A stretch of DNA of 64,000 bases from Sinorhizobium sp. A49 (lineage in GTDB: Bacteria > Pseudomonadota > Alphaproteobacteria > Rhizobiales > Rhizobiaceae). Positions 1 through 8,843 of the stretch are shown here, piece by piece. Below the pieces are notes generated by a model that was not told where the DNA came from, did not search any database, and was given only the letters and a program-made list of their open reading frames with translations. The translations under genes were made by a program, and so were the position numbers. The stretch spans positions 124,001 through 188,000 of the forward strand of contig NZ_MUNW01000051.1 in assembly GCF_002002725.1 (NCBI RefSeq). The letters run 5' to 3'. Position 1 is the stretch's first letter, and each line of letters opens with the position of its first letter.

Positions 1-96
1 GAAATACGGGATCATGGAAAACGCGACGACCACCAGAATCCAGAGCTGGTCCTTGCGCGTATGGGTCCAAATGTAGCGGGAGAGGCGTGCTTCCAT
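1..96 (-). CDS. ABC exporter (MsbA-like), N-terminal fragment
   Basis: Only the first 32 codons are in the window; the gene runs off the left edge. The start is the ATG ending at 96. The visible protein begins MEARLSRYIWTHTRKDQ and then enters a hydrophobic stretch (LWILVVVAFSMIPYF), which is how fused membrane/ATPase exporters begin in rhizobia. No ATPase motif can be seen because the rest is missing. It is divergent from the methyltransferase-like gene and next to glycosyltransferases, so export of a polysaccharide or glycolipid is a reasonable inference. From memory, S. meliloti pSymB has an MsbA2 exporter near polysaccharide and peptide-transporter genes, which resembles this layout; orthology is not verified. 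Confidence 0.6.
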   Translation of the reverse strand, partial: MEARLSRYIWTHTRKDQLWILVVVAFSMIPYF

Positions 97-412
97 GTTT
101 CTGGCAACGGGACCTTATTGAACACTACGATGTGTGCGGCGAGGGCTGCCACCATACCCGGCCACGATATGCTTGCTTACCGCGCATTTCGACTGAACCG
201 CCCGGCCTTTGGCCGCGAACGCGTTTCGGCAAAATCTAATCCGGTTTCGAATCCGGTTTATTAGATTATGCAGGTGCAAGAGAAATCCGCAATGGACACC
301 TGCCTTCACCTTTGAGACCCGAGATCGAATTCCATGGCAAGAGATGGAACTGGTACGAAGGGAGAAGAGCGCCCTTATTGCACTCGAATGCCCGCCAGCT
401 TACAACGGCAGC
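97..412. promoter_or_regulatory. Divergent intergenic region with nested repeats
   Basis: This 316-bp gap separates the ABC exporter from the methyltransferase-like gene. Its one striking element is at 233-267: an 8-bp inverted repeat, AATCTAAT at 233-240 and ATTAGATT at 260-267, encloses most of two direct copies of ATCCGGTTT starting at 239 and 251 (12-bp period). This looks like an operator. In-frame codons upstream of 413 exist (from a start at 209) but the encoded residues are Arg-rich and unlike a protein N-terminus, so they are treated as noncoding. Confidence 0.5.
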
Positions 413-1087
413 ATGAAACACGCCAGCCACCACCCTACTCCTGCGAGCGACTGGTACGAAAATGCTTTCGACCTGACGCGCGGAATTGCCGCTTACACCA
501 GAAGTCCGCTGATCGACGGTATCGCCAAGGTTATCGCCAAACATCCCGACGCCGATATCGCTAACGCCTTCAACCACAAGCAGGTCGCCTGCAAGATCTG
601 GGCGCGCGATACGCTGCTGCAAGCAGCAGGAAAATCCTATCAGCGGATCGTGGTTCTGGGCGGTTGGTACGGGATCCTTCCGGCAATGTTGCTGGAGGAC
701 CGCCGCTTCGAGATCGCCGTGGCTGAAAGCTACGACATCGACCCCTCGGTAGAGACTGTGGCGCGCACGCTCAACGCAACCCATGCCGACCGCTTTCGCG
801 CCGTCACCGCCGATATGTACGCGGTCGACTACGCTCAACTGGGCGCCGATCTGATCGTCAACACAAGCTGCGAACACATCGCCGATCTTCGCAGCTGGCT
901 TGAGCTGATACCGGCGGGCACACGTGTCCTCCTGCAGTCCAACGATTATTTTAGCGAACCGACACACATCAACTGTGTTGCGTCCGTCGAAGCATTCGCC
1001 GACCAGGCGAAACTTGCAACACTCGATTTCGCCGGCGCCTTGCCGACGAAGAAATATACACGGTTCATGCTGATCGGGACGGTCTGA
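413..1087 (+). CDS. Class I SAM methyltransferase-like protein
   Basis: The 224-residue protein carries a Rossmann-like nucleotide-binding segment (VVLGGWYGILPAMLL, about residues 81-94), followed by an acidic strand end (ESYDIDP, 105-111) and a later VNTSCEH motif, in the order expected for class I methyltransferases. Substrate is unknown; the neighbours suggest a sugar or lipid-linked sugar. The ATG at 413 is chosen because upstream residues look noncoding; 344 is an alternative. The gene is convergent with the next one and the coding sequences overlap tail to tail by 23 bp (1065-1087). The methyltransferase call rests on the fold motif only. Confidence 0.65.
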   Translation: MKHASHHPTPASDWYENAFDLTRGIAAYTRSPLIDGIAKVIAKHPDADIANAFNHKQVACKIWARDTLLQAAGKSYQRIVVLGGWYGILPAMLLEDRRFEIAVAESYDIDPSVETVARTLNATHADRFRAVTADMYAVDYAQLGADLIVNTSCEHIADLRSWLELIPAGTRVLLQSNDYFSEPTHINCVASVEAFADQAKLATLDFAGALPTKKYTRFMLIGTV

Positions 1088-2231
1088 CAGGCGCCTTCAA
1101 AAGCCACGCACGCAGGATCGCCGCCGTCTGGGCGGCGCCTTCGAGGTCAAGCGGCGGCATTAACGGCTTCGCGCGGGCAAGCTGCGTTTCAACATCGCGC
1201 GCCAGGCGAGCAGGCGTTACGTCGTCCTCCGGCAGGACGCCGGCGAGCCCGAGCTTTTCCAGTCGCGCTGCCCGCGTCGATTGCTCCGTCTCGCCGCCAG
1301 CCGTGAACGGGATCAACAGAGATGCACAACCCGCTCGAATGATGTCGCAGACGGTATTGTAACCGGCCTGTGAGACGGAAAGCCGCGCGCCTGAAAGCAG
1401 GCTGGCGAAATCCTGGCGAAACCGGAACAGCTTCACATTCCCCGGAGCGGCGGCTTCGAATGCGTCGTAGTCGACCTGCGGCAGATTGGGCCCTGTCACC
1501 AGGCACCATTTAAGCTCCGGCGGCAGAAGTTTCGCGGCCTCCAGGCCGGCGCCGATCAACTCCTTACCGACCGCGCCGCCGCCGGCCGAAACGACCACAT
1601 CGAACCGCTCCAGCGGCAGCGCAGGCGCGCTGCCCGCGACGAGGCCGGTATAGGCGACCTTGTCGGCGATCTCCCCCGCGTAGGGAAACGTCTCTTCAAG
1701 CCGGGCAAAGGCGGGATCGCCATGGACGAGCACGAGGTCGAAATGCGCCTGCACCAGCGCCAGCATTTCCTCCGCCCGGCCCGGCTTGTTCCGCTCCTGC
1801 AGGATATCGCGCAAAGATGTTGCCACCAGCGGGCGCAGGTTTGACGCCTCGATCAGGTCGAGCAACGGCATCAGTTCGAACCGCATCTGGCGGCGTCCGA
1901 ACGGAAACGCCTCGAAAATCACAACATCCGGGTCACAGGTGCGGAATGCATCCAGCAGCATGTTCCGCCGACGTTCCTTGAAATCATCATCCACCGGCTT
2001 TCCGGTTTCGTCGGCGAGGCCCGAAAACCCCTTGTCGCCGGCAACGACCGGCGGTAGCGCTACATGCTTCAAATCGGACGTTGGAAAGCCGGGAACGGGT
2101 GTACCGCCGGTGACCACCGTGACGTCGAAACCATCGACAGCGAGCGCACTGCAAATGCGGCTTGCCCTTGCCAGATGGCCGATCCCCAGCAGATGCTGGA
2201 CATAGAAGAAGACCCGCAGCTGCCGTGTCAT
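1065..2231 (-). CDS. GT28/MurG-like glycosyltransferase
   Basis: This 388-residue protein has the two-domain plan of UDP-sugar glycosyltransferases of the MurG/GT28 type. Near the N-terminus GIGHLARASR marks the acceptor domain; in the C-terminal half VVSAGGGAVGKELI and LSVSQAGYNTVCDIIRAG match the donor-binding domain. It presumably adds a sugar during polysaccharide or glycolipid assembly on the cytoplasmic face. The ATG at 2231 is preferred over the GTG at 2243 because it forms an ATGA overlap with the stop of the upstream glycosyltransferase gene, indicating translational coupling. It is the last gene of a three-glycosyltransferase operon read from 4694 leftward. Donor and acceptor cannot be told from sequence. 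Confidence 0.8.
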   Translation of the reverse strand: MTRQLRVFFYVQHLLGIGHLARASRICSALAVDGFDVTVVTGGTPVPGFPTSDLKHVALPPVVAGDKGFSGLADETGKPVDDDFKERRRNMLLDAFRTCDPDVVIFEAFPFGRRQMRFELMPLLDLIEASNLRPLVATSLRDILQERNKPGRAEEMLALVQAHFDLVLVHGDPAFARLEETFPYAGEIADKVAYTGLVAGSAPALPLERFDVVVSAGGGAVGKELIGAGLEAAKLLPPELKWCLVTGPNLPQVDYDAFEAAAPGNVKLFRFRQDFASLLSGARLSVSQAGYNTVCDIIRAGCASLLIPFTAGGETEQSTRAARLEKLGLAGVLPEDDVTPARLARDVETQLARAKPLMPPLDLEGAAQTAAILRAWLLKAPVRPSRSA

Positions 2232-3472
2232 GCCGATTTCCACTCGTTCGCAAACAGGTTCGTCAGCTGGTCGATGCTGGAGTGATGGTCAAACTGTGTC
2301 CTCACCCGCCGTTCAGCAGCGGCCCCCAGCTGGCTGCGGCGCGCAGGGCTGCGGATCAACTCTTCCAGGGCGAGCGACAGCGCCTGAGGATCTTCCGAAG
2401 GAACGACCCGGCCGTTTTCACCGTCAGTCAGGAGCTCGGGCACGCCTGAGATTGCCGTAGACACGCAAGCAAGCCGCTGGCTCGACGCTTCGACGAGCAC
2501 ATTCGGCAGGCCATCGCGATCACCGTCGGCCGTCACACGGCAGGCGAGCGCAAAGATATCACTGGTTCGATAGTGTGCGAGCACGTCCGTCTGGTCGAGC
2601 GCGCCCTTCCAGGCAATTCTGTCGGAAATGCCGAGCTCGTCGCCCAAAACCTTGAGCTTCCCCGTCAGTTCTCCGGCGCCGATGTGCTCGAAGCGCCAGT
2701 GCAGCTCGGGTGGCAGCAGGGCGAGCGCCTTCAGGAGGACATCGTACCCCTTCTTGCCGACTGCCCTGCCGACGCTGACGATGCGGACCGGTTCTGCCCT
2801 GTCGGAGCCATCGCGGATCGAATGTTCGCCGTCGAAATGTGGGAAGCGCTGAAGGTCGAGGCCATGATAGCTCAGTTTCACCCTTGCCTTCTGCGATGTC
2901 AGGCTCTGCAGGTGTTCATATCCGGTGCGCGTGCACGTCACCGTCCAGCGCGCTCGGGCGAGCTTTTCGGTAAGCTCCCAGTCAGGCGATGTCCAGATGT
3001 CCTTTGCATGCGCCGAACAGGTCCATGGCGTGCCGGCGATCACGCTCGCATATGCCGTGACCGAAGCGGGCGTATGGATGAAGTGCGCATGCAGCCAGCC
3101 TGGATCACCCGGCCACTCCGAGGCAAGTACCAACGCCTGCCCGAAACGACGGAAGCGATTGCGGGTCGGATCCCGTGCAAGGTCCTTCGAAAATTGCCCA
3201 AGCGCCGGCCAGAAACCCGGTTTCGGCAGCGAACGCACCAGCGCCTTAAGGACCCGCAGCGGCTCCTCGTGCAGATACTCCGGCAGATAGTGGACATCGG
3301 CACGGATTTCGTCATGCACCGGATGGCGCTTGCCATCGGTCGGACGTCTCAGCGCGATCAAGACGAGATCATGCCCGGCCTTCTCAAGCCCGAGCAATTC
3401 CTGCGCAATGAAGGTTTCCGAAAGGCGCGGGTATCCTTTCAGAACAACGGCAATCTTGCGGTCTGTTGGCAA
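2228..3472 (-). CDS. GT4-family glycosyltransferase
   Basis: A 414-residue GT-B enzyme. The N-terminus has KGYPRLSETFIAQELLGLEKAG, a signature of the colanic-acid/EPS group of family 4 transferases. The C-terminal domain has VSVGRAVGKKGYDVLLKAL and DGLPNVLVEASSQRLACVSTAISGVPELL, which includes the nucleotide-sugar-binding E-x7-E region. The start is a TTG four bases after the stop of the upstream glycosyltransferase, so the genes are co-transcribed. Role: transfer of a sugar onto a growing polysaccharide. The exact linkage is unknown. Confidence 0.85.
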   Translation of the reverse strand: MPTDRKIAVVLKGYPRLSETFIAQELLGLEKAGHDLVLIALRRPTDGKRHPVHDEIRADVHYLPEYLHEEPLRVLKALVRSLPKPGFWPALGQFSKDLARDPTRNRFRRFGQALVLASEWPGDPGWLHAHFIHTPASVTAYASVIAGTPWTCSAHAKDIWTSPDWELTEKLARARWTVTCTRTGYEHLQSLTSQKARVKLSYHGLDLQRFPHFDGEHSIRDGSDRAEPVRIVSVGRAVGKKGYDVLLKALALLPPELHWRFEHIGAGELTGKLKVLGDELGISDRIAWKGALDQTDVLAHYRTSDIFALACRVTADGDRDGLPNVLVEASSQRLACVSTAISGVPELLTDGENGRVVPSEDPQALSLALEELIRSPARRSQLGAAAERRVRTQFDHHSSIDQLTNLFANEWKSA

Positions 3473-3476
3473 TGCT

Positions 3477-4694
3477 TCAGCTCGATTTCTTGACGATGCT
3501 CAGATGCTCGCTCGACTGCTCGCCGAGCCACCCACCGACAATCTCCGAGATATGGACGAGCCCCTCGAGCCGCAGCCCGTTGGCACAGCTTTTAGACGGC
3601 GGCGCACGTTGCGGCAGCGCCTTCAACGCAGCGGCGAAACGCAACGGGTCTTCGGCCTCCTCGGGCAGCAACATGTCGATGAGACCCAATTCCGAGGCGC
3701 GACGCGCGCGGATCAATTGCTCTTCACGCGGCTGGATACGGGGCACGATCAGCGCCGGCTTGTCGAACGAGAGGATTTCGCAATAGGTGTTGTATCCGCC
3801 CATAGCCACGACGCCCTTGGCTCCAGCGATCAGCTCTTCCATGCGGTTGTCGAATTCGATGATCTGGATGTAGGGGATCTTGCTTCCCTTCCTGATCAGC
3901 TTTTCACGCTTCTTCACCGGCATATAGGGGCCGAGGACCACCAGCGCCTTATGGGTCAGCTCCGGATCCTGCTGGTAGGCATGAATGAAATCGTGGATCA
4001 GGTCGGCGCCATCGCCGCCGCCGCCGGTCGTCACGAGAATGTAGTCACCTTCCGGCTTGTGGCCGGGCAATTCTTCGCGCGGCACGCTCCTCTGCAGGAA
4101 GCCGACGAAATTCATGCGCTCGCGCACAGCAGGCGGTACTTCGAGTTCCGTGAGCGGATCGTAGAAATCCGGCGGCCCATAGACCCAGATCGTATCGTAA
4201 TACTGCTCGATCTTGCGCATGGTGTCGCGGCGCTTCCACTCCGCCTCGAGCAGATGCGGCGCATCCATGACCTCGCGCAGGCCCAGCACAAGCGTGGTGC
4301 CATGCGCCTTGAGGTAGGTAAGCGTCTCTTCGACCTCGCCGCGCAACCCCATCGGCTCCTTATCGACGATGAAGATGTCCGGCTTGAAGGTTTCTGCCGT
4401 GTGCCGGATGATCGACTGGCGCATCTTCAAAGTCTCGTCCAGCTCGATATGGCGATCGAGGGACGTGTATTCGCCGTTATGCAGCTTGATTACGCTCGGA
4501 ATCTTCACGAAATCGACGCGTGCGCGATAGTCGAAGGCGCCGGCAATCGTTGCGCCCGAAATGATCAGGATGTTCAAACCCCGATAGTCTTCCACCAGCG
4601 AATGCGCAATCGTACGGCATCGGCGCAGGTGGCCGAGCCCGAAAGTGTCGTGGCTGTACATGAGAATTCGGGCATCTTCTAAGCGCCGCATCAT
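3477..4694 (-). CDS. GT28/MurG-like glycosyltransferase, first gene of operon
   Basis: The 405-residue protein resembles the gene at 1065-2231 in plan: DTFGLGHLRRCRTIAHSL near the N-terminus (acceptor domain) and VTTGGGGDGADL, EELIAGAKGVVAMGGYNTYCEIL and ALIVPRIQPREEQLIRA in the donor domain. Two GT28-like paralogues with a GT4 enzyme between them suggest a repeating unit built by three successive transfers. An AAAGG sequence lies about 10 bases upstream of the ATG. The promoter region overlaps the terminator of the preceding transporter operon, so either read-through or a very short promoter must serve this operon. Confidence 0.8.
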   Translation of the reverse strand: MMRRLEDARILMYSHDTFGLGHLRRCRTIAHSLVEDYRGLNILIISGATIAGAFDYRARVDFVKIPSVIKLHNGEYTSLDRHIELDETLKMRQSIIRHTAETFKPDIFIVDKEPMGLRGEVEETLTYLKAHGTTLVLGLREVMDAPHLLEAEWKRRDTMRKIEQYYDTIWVYGPPDFYDPLTELEVPPAVRERMNFVGFLQRSVPREELPGHKPEGDYILVTTGGGGDGADLIHDFIHAYQQDPELTHKALVVLGPYMPVKKREKLIRKGSKIPYIQIIEFDNRMEELIAGAKGVVAMGGYNTYCEILSFDKPALIVPRIQPREEQLIRARRASELGLIDMLLPEEAEDPLRFAAALKALPQRAPPSKSCANGLRLEGLVHISEIVGGWLGEQSSEHLSIVKKSS

Positions 4695-4727
4695 GCCAGA
4701 AACCTTTCGCTCAGGAAAAAACGTACC

Positions 4728-4760
4728 AAAAAACGCGACGCCGGCTTGCGGCCGGCGTCG
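4728..4760 (-). terminator. Rho-independent terminator of peptide ABC operon
   Basis: On the minus strand a perfect 10-bp stem (CGACGCCGGC, loop CGCAA, GCCGGCGTCG; 4736-4760) is followed by CG and six T residues (4728-4733). It starts 9 bases past the stop codon of the last permease gene. Confidence 0.93.
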
Positions 4761-4769
4761 AAACGAACC

Positions 4770-5945
4770 TCATTTGTAGGGATCGGCGGCATCGCGCAAG
4801 CCATCTCCCAAGAAGTTGAACGCCAAAATCACAAAAATGACCGGGATCGTTGGGAATAGCAGCCAGGGGTAGAAGGCAATGACGCTTACGCTTTTCGCCT
4901 CCGTCAGCAGGATGCCCCAGCTGGTGATCGGGGGACGCAGCCCCAATCCAAGGAAGCTCAGCGCCGTTTCGCCGAGGATCATGCCGGGGATGGAGATCGT
5001 CGCGGTGGCGATCAAGTGAGACATGAAGCCCGGAACGAGGTGGCGGCCGATGATGCGGCCGCTCTTGGCGCCCATCAATTGCGCGGCAAGGACATAGTCC
5101 TCCTCGCGCAACGCCAGCAGTTTCGAACGCACCGCTCGGGCAAGACCGGTCCAGTCCAGAAGTCCCAGGATGATCGTGATGCCCAGATAAATCAGGATCG
5201 GGCTCCAGGTCGCCGGCATGATTGCGGCCAGCGACAGCCACAGCGGAATGCTTGGGATCGACTGCAGCACTTCGATGACGCGTTGGACGATCAGGTCGAA
5301 AACACCGCCGTGATAGCCGGCGAGGCCACCGATAACGATGCCGAGAACGAAGCTGACGGTAATGCCGAGGAGACCGATCGTCAGCGAAATGCGAGCGCCA
5401 TAGATGATTCGCGACAGCACATCACGGCCAAGCCTGTCGGTACCGAGCAGGAAGAGCTGCCCATCCTTTGCCGGGCACGCAAGGTGCAAGTTGCTTTCAA
5501 ACAGCCCCCAGAACTTATAGCCGTCACCGCGGCAGAAGAAGCGGATCCGCTCGATTTGCTCCGGGTTGTCGGTGTAGGTGCGCCTCAGGGTCTCCATGTC
5601 GAGTTCCATCGTCCGCCCGTAGACGAACGGTCCGATGAACTGGCCCTCGTGAAACAGCCGTACGGACTGTGGAGGCGCATAGATAAAGTCCACATTGCGC
5701 GTGTGCAGATTGTAGGGCGCCAGGAACTCGCAGATGAGGATCATCAGGTAGAGGGCGACCAGGAAGATGCCGGAGATCAGCGCCAGCTTGTGCCGGCGGA
5801 ATTTCCACCACATGAGCCGCAGTTGCGACGCCTGGTTAACCCGCACCTGCTCTTCCGTCATCGCTTCGACGGAATAGGGATCGAATGGTGCAGTCGATAC
5901 GTAGTGCGGCAACGGTTCGCCGGGCGCCGGAAGGAATGACGTCAC
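4770..5945 (-). CDS. ABC importer permease, DppC/YejE type
   Basis: The 391-residue membrane protein is the second permease of a dipeptide/oligopeptide (family 5) importer. It is about 100 residues longer than a typical DppC. The extra residues lie in an N-terminal cytoplasmic part and in a large periplasmic loop after the first membrane helix, with FCRGDGYKFWG before LLGTDRLGRDVLSRIIYGARIS; this is the YejE-like arrangement. The EAA loop region (REEDYVLAAQLMGAKSGRIIGRHLVPG) that contacts the ATPase is intact. Its ATG overlaps the stop of the preceding permease by four bases. It is the last gene of the operon and is followed by a strong terminator. Confidence 0.9.
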   Translation of the reverse strand: MTSFLPAPGEPLPHYVSTAPFDPYSVEAMTEEQVRVNQASQLRLMWWKFRRHKLALISGIFLVALYLMILICEFLAPYNLHTRNVDFIYAPPQSVRLFHEGQFIGPFVYGRTMELDMETLRRTYTDNPEQIERIRFFCRGDGYKFWGLFESNLHLACPAKDGQLFLLGTDRLGRDVLSRIIYGARISLTIGLLGITVSFVLGIVIGGLAGYHGGVFDLIVQRVIEVLQSIPSIPLWLSLAAIMPATWSPILIYLGITIILGLLDWTGLARAVRSKLLALREEDYVLAAQLMGAKSGRIIGRHLVPGFMSHLIATATISIPGMILGETALSFLGLGLRPPITSWGILLTEAKSVSVIAFYPWLLFPTIPVIFVILAFNFLGDGLRDAADPYK

Positions 5946-6940
5946 TTGGTGCTCCTGCCTTGCAGCCGTATCCGAGGATCAAGAATGGCGAGCGCGAGAT
6001 CGGAAATCAGCACGCCGATGACGGTCAGAAATGCGAGGAACATCAGGAAGGATCCCGCCAGGTACATGTCCTGGCTCTGCAGCGCCTTGATCAACATCGG
6101 GCCGGTGGTTTCAAGCGAAAGCACGATCGCCGTGATTTCCGCACCGGAAATGATTGCAGGCAGGATGGAACCGATATCCGAGATGAAGAAGTTCAGCGCC
6201 ATGCGCAGCGGATACTTGACGAGCGTACGCATGGGCGAAAGCCCTTTTGCGCGTGCGGTCACGACATACTGCTTCTGCAATTCATCGAGCAAATTGGCCC
6301 GCAGGCGCCGGATCATGCCGGCGGTCCCTGCCGCACCGACGATGATCACCGGTATCCAGATATGTTCGAGGATCGATTTCGCCTTCGCCCAACTCATGGG
6401 TTCGGCCATGTATTTCTGATCCATGAGGTGACCGATCGAAATGCCGAACCAGATATTGGCGAAGTACATCATGATCAGCGCCAACATGAAGTTGGGGATG
6501 GCTATACCAATCAACCCCACCAGCGACAGGCCGTAATCGCCCCAGCTATATTGATGCGTAGCCGAGTAAATACCGATCGGGAATGCGATCAGCCAGGTGA
6601 AGATGATCGTCAAGAAGGAGACGAGGATCGTCAACCATAACCTGTCGCCGACGACATCGCTGACCGGCAACTCGTATTCGAACGAATAGCCGAAATCGCC
6701 CTGCAGCATGCCGCCGAGCCAGTGGATATATCTCAGCAGCGGCGGTTGATCGAAGCCATATTCCTTCCGGAGCGCCTCGATCTGCTCCATGTTGACGCCT
6801 TCGCCCTGCGCCCTGATCTCGGCGACGTAGCTCTCGAAGTAGTCGCCGGGCGGCAACTCGATGATGGTGAAGACAAGCGCCGAGATGATGAGCAAGGTCG
6901 GAACCATCGCCGCGATACGCCAGAGAATATATCGCAGCAT
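5942..6940 (-). CDS. ABC importer permease, DppB/YejB type
   Basis: A 332-residue inner-membrane permease with the N-terminal helix and loop typical of DppB (MLRYILWRIAAMVPTLLIISALVF, then a periplasmic domain) and an EAA loop (YVVTARAKGLSPMRTLVKYPLRMAL). It pairs with the downstream YejE-like permease to form the channel for the solute delivered by the binding protein encoded just upstream; only one base separates the two coding sequences. Substrate is inferred to be a peptide or peptide-like/oligosaccharide compound. The polysaccharide context makes a sugar-containing substrate possible. Confidence 0.9.
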   Translation of the reverse strand: MLRYILWRIAAMVPTLLIISALVFTIIELPPGDYFESYVAEIRAQGEGVNMEQIEALRKEYGFDQPPLLRYIHWLGGMLQGDFGYSFEYELPVSDVVGDRLWLTILVSFLTIIFTWLIAFPIGIYSATHQYSWGDYGLSLVGLIGIAIPNFMLALIMMYFANIWFGISIGHLMDQKYMAEPMSWAKAKSILEHIWIPVIIVGAAGTAGMIRRLRANLLDELQKQYVVTARAKGLSPMRTLVKYPLRMALNFFISDIGSILPAIISGAEITAIVLSLETTGPMLIKALQSQDMYLAGSFLMFLAFLTVIGVLISDLALAILDPRIRLQGRSTK

Positions 6941-6941
6941 G

Positions 6942-8843
6942 TCAGCCTTCCTGCTCGATCCAGAACGTATCGGGTTTGTAGACGCCGAAGTAACTCGTCG
7001 GATCGAAACCGTAGAGCGCGGATTCAGGGACGTTCTTTATCTTGTTGGCGACGAGGATCGGTTGCAGCGACGAGTTCACGAGGCCAATCGAGAAGACCTG
7101 ATCGGTATAGATCGACAACATCCGTCCCCAGATCTCCGCGCGCTCCGCATCCTCGGCCGAGCGCCGCCAGCGCTCCAGCAGCTCCGTCAGTTCGACTGCG
7201 GCAGGCAGATCGGGCGCCTGCCCCATCTCCCCATGCGAGAGGTAGTTGAGCCCCCAAACCGGCCATTGCAGCTGATCGTCGGCGGTCGGCGCCAGCTGTC
7301 CGGGGTTCATGTCGGCCGTCGGCACGCCGTTGTCGAGCCCGAACCACATGGACATGATGATCTCGCCGCCGACGGCGCGACTACGGAACGTGTCGCGCTG
7401 CGACGTGCGGATGAACAGGGAAATGCCGACCTTCTGCCAGTAGTCGGTGATCAGCTGCAAAACATCGGTCTCGAGCGTGCTTTCGCCCGCCGTTTCGACG
7501 ACGATCTGCGCGGCGCGGCCATCCGAGAGAATACGAATACCATCGCTGCCGCGGTTCGTCAGGCCGGCTTCATCCAAGAGCGCGTTGGCCTGTACCGGAT
7601 CGTGGGCGATCCAGGCGGAGGCGAATTCTGGCCGGAACAGCGGGCTCTCGGGTAGAACCGTGTCGGCGCTTTCCTTGGTTAGCCCGTAGAAGACGGCCTT
7701 GTTGATCTCGGAACGGTCGATCGCCAACGACAACGCTCGCCGGACACGCACATCCTGCAGCAGCGGGCGCCAGACCGGATCGGAGCAGTTGAGGTTGGGA
7801 AGCAGCGCAAGCCGTGAGCCTTGTGTCTTCTTCCACAACTTGACCGTTACGGGATAGCGCTTCTCGGCATCCTTCAGGAAGGTGTAGTCGATGAAGTCGA
7901 TATTCGTCGCTTGCAGGTCGCTTTCACCGGTACCCGCTTTCGCGGGGATCAGCGCCGGCGAACTGACATTGAGGACAAACTTATCGATGTAAGGCAGCTG
8001 CAGACCGCGCTCGTCGACCCGGTGATAATAGGCATTACGCTCGAAAACGAACTGTTCGGCCGGCATCGACGTCGTGTTGCGCCAGGGATCAAGCGTCGGC
8101 AGATCGGGATTTTCCGGGCGATAGGAACGGGCCATGCGCATATGCAGCTGGCTCCATTTCTTGACCCTTTGTTCCTTCATGATCGCCTTGAGCTTGTCCT
8201 CATCCTGGTACTTTTCGTGGAACTGCTTGAGGTAGGCGGCCGGCATTGCCAGCACCAAAGGCTGCGGCGCCGCGAGCTTCTGCAGGAAATCTGGATTGGG
8301 TGTGGACCAGGAATAGCGCACGGTCCGCGCGTCGATGAGCTCGAATTTCCCGGCTTCGCCATCCATCACCAGCGCAGTCGACAAGCCTGCCGGACTGAGC
8401 TTCTCATTGAGCAGCACATCTTCCCAACAATAGCGGAAGTCTTCCGTCGTCAGCGGACTGCCGTCTGACCACTTGTGTCCCTCGCGCAAATGGAACGTGA
8501 AGATCCGATCCTCGACCGTCTCGTAGCTTTCCAGCACATCTGCGTGCATCTCGAGTTTTTCGTCGTAGCCGACGAGGCGCGAATAGCCATAGACGGTCAT
8601 CAACCGTATGTCCTTCGCGCTGCCGATCAGGCTTTGAACGGTGCCGCCATGCTTGCCCGGCTGGCGGCCCATGCCGGCAACATTGATGATGCGCGGGGTC
8701 TTCGGCACCCGCTCATTGACGGGCGGCAGCTTTCCCTCGGCCACGAGCGCCTCGAAAAACTTCGGCTCGCTTGCCGCCGCAAGCAGATATTTGGGAAACG
8801 CCACTGTAGCGAGTAGGGCGAGCGCAGTTCGGCGAGTGATCAT
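6942..8843 (-). CDS. Periplasmic solute-binding protein, family 5
   Basis: This 633-residue protein is the extracytoplasmic receptor of the importer. It starts with a signal sequence containing a twin arginine ([17 protein letters not shown]), suggesting Tat export. The mature part has family-5 landmarks: FHLREGHKWSDGSPLTTEDF and DVRVRRALSLAIDRSEINKAVFYG. At over 600 residues it belongs to the long YejA-like group rather than the roughly 530-residue DppA group, matching the YejE-like permease. Its start overlaps the stop of the ATPase gene by four bases. Confidence 0.9.
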   Translation of the reverse strand: MITRRTALALLATVAFPKYLLAAASEPKFFEALVAEGKLPPVNERVPKTPRIINVAGMGRQPGKHGGTVQSLIGSAKDIRLMTVYGYSRLVGYDEKLEMHADVLESYETVEDRIFTFHLREGHKWSDGSPLTTEDFRYCWEDVLLNEKLSPAGLSTALVMDGEAGKFELIDARTVRYSWSTPNPDFLQKLAAPQPLVLAMPAAYLKQFHEKYQDEDKLKAIMKEQRVKKWSQLHMRMARSYRPENPDLPTLDPWRNTTSMPAEQFVFERNAYYHRVDERGLQLPYIDKFVLNVSSPALIPAKAGTGESDLQATNIDFIDYTFLKDAEKRYPVTVKLWKKTQGSRLALLPNLNCSDPVWRPLLQDVRVRRALSLAIDRSEINKAVFYGLTKESADTVLPESPLFRPEFASAWIAHDPVQANALLDEAGLTNRGSDGIRILSDGRAAQIVVETAGESTLETDVLQLITDYWQKVGISLFIRTSQRDTFRSRAVGGEIIMSMWFGLDNGVPTADMNPGQLAPTADDQLQWPVWGLNYLSHGEMGQAPDLPAAVELTELLERWRRSAEDAERAEIWGRMLSIYTDQVFSIGLVNSSLQPILVANKIKNVPESALYGFDPTSYFGVYKPDTFWIEQEG

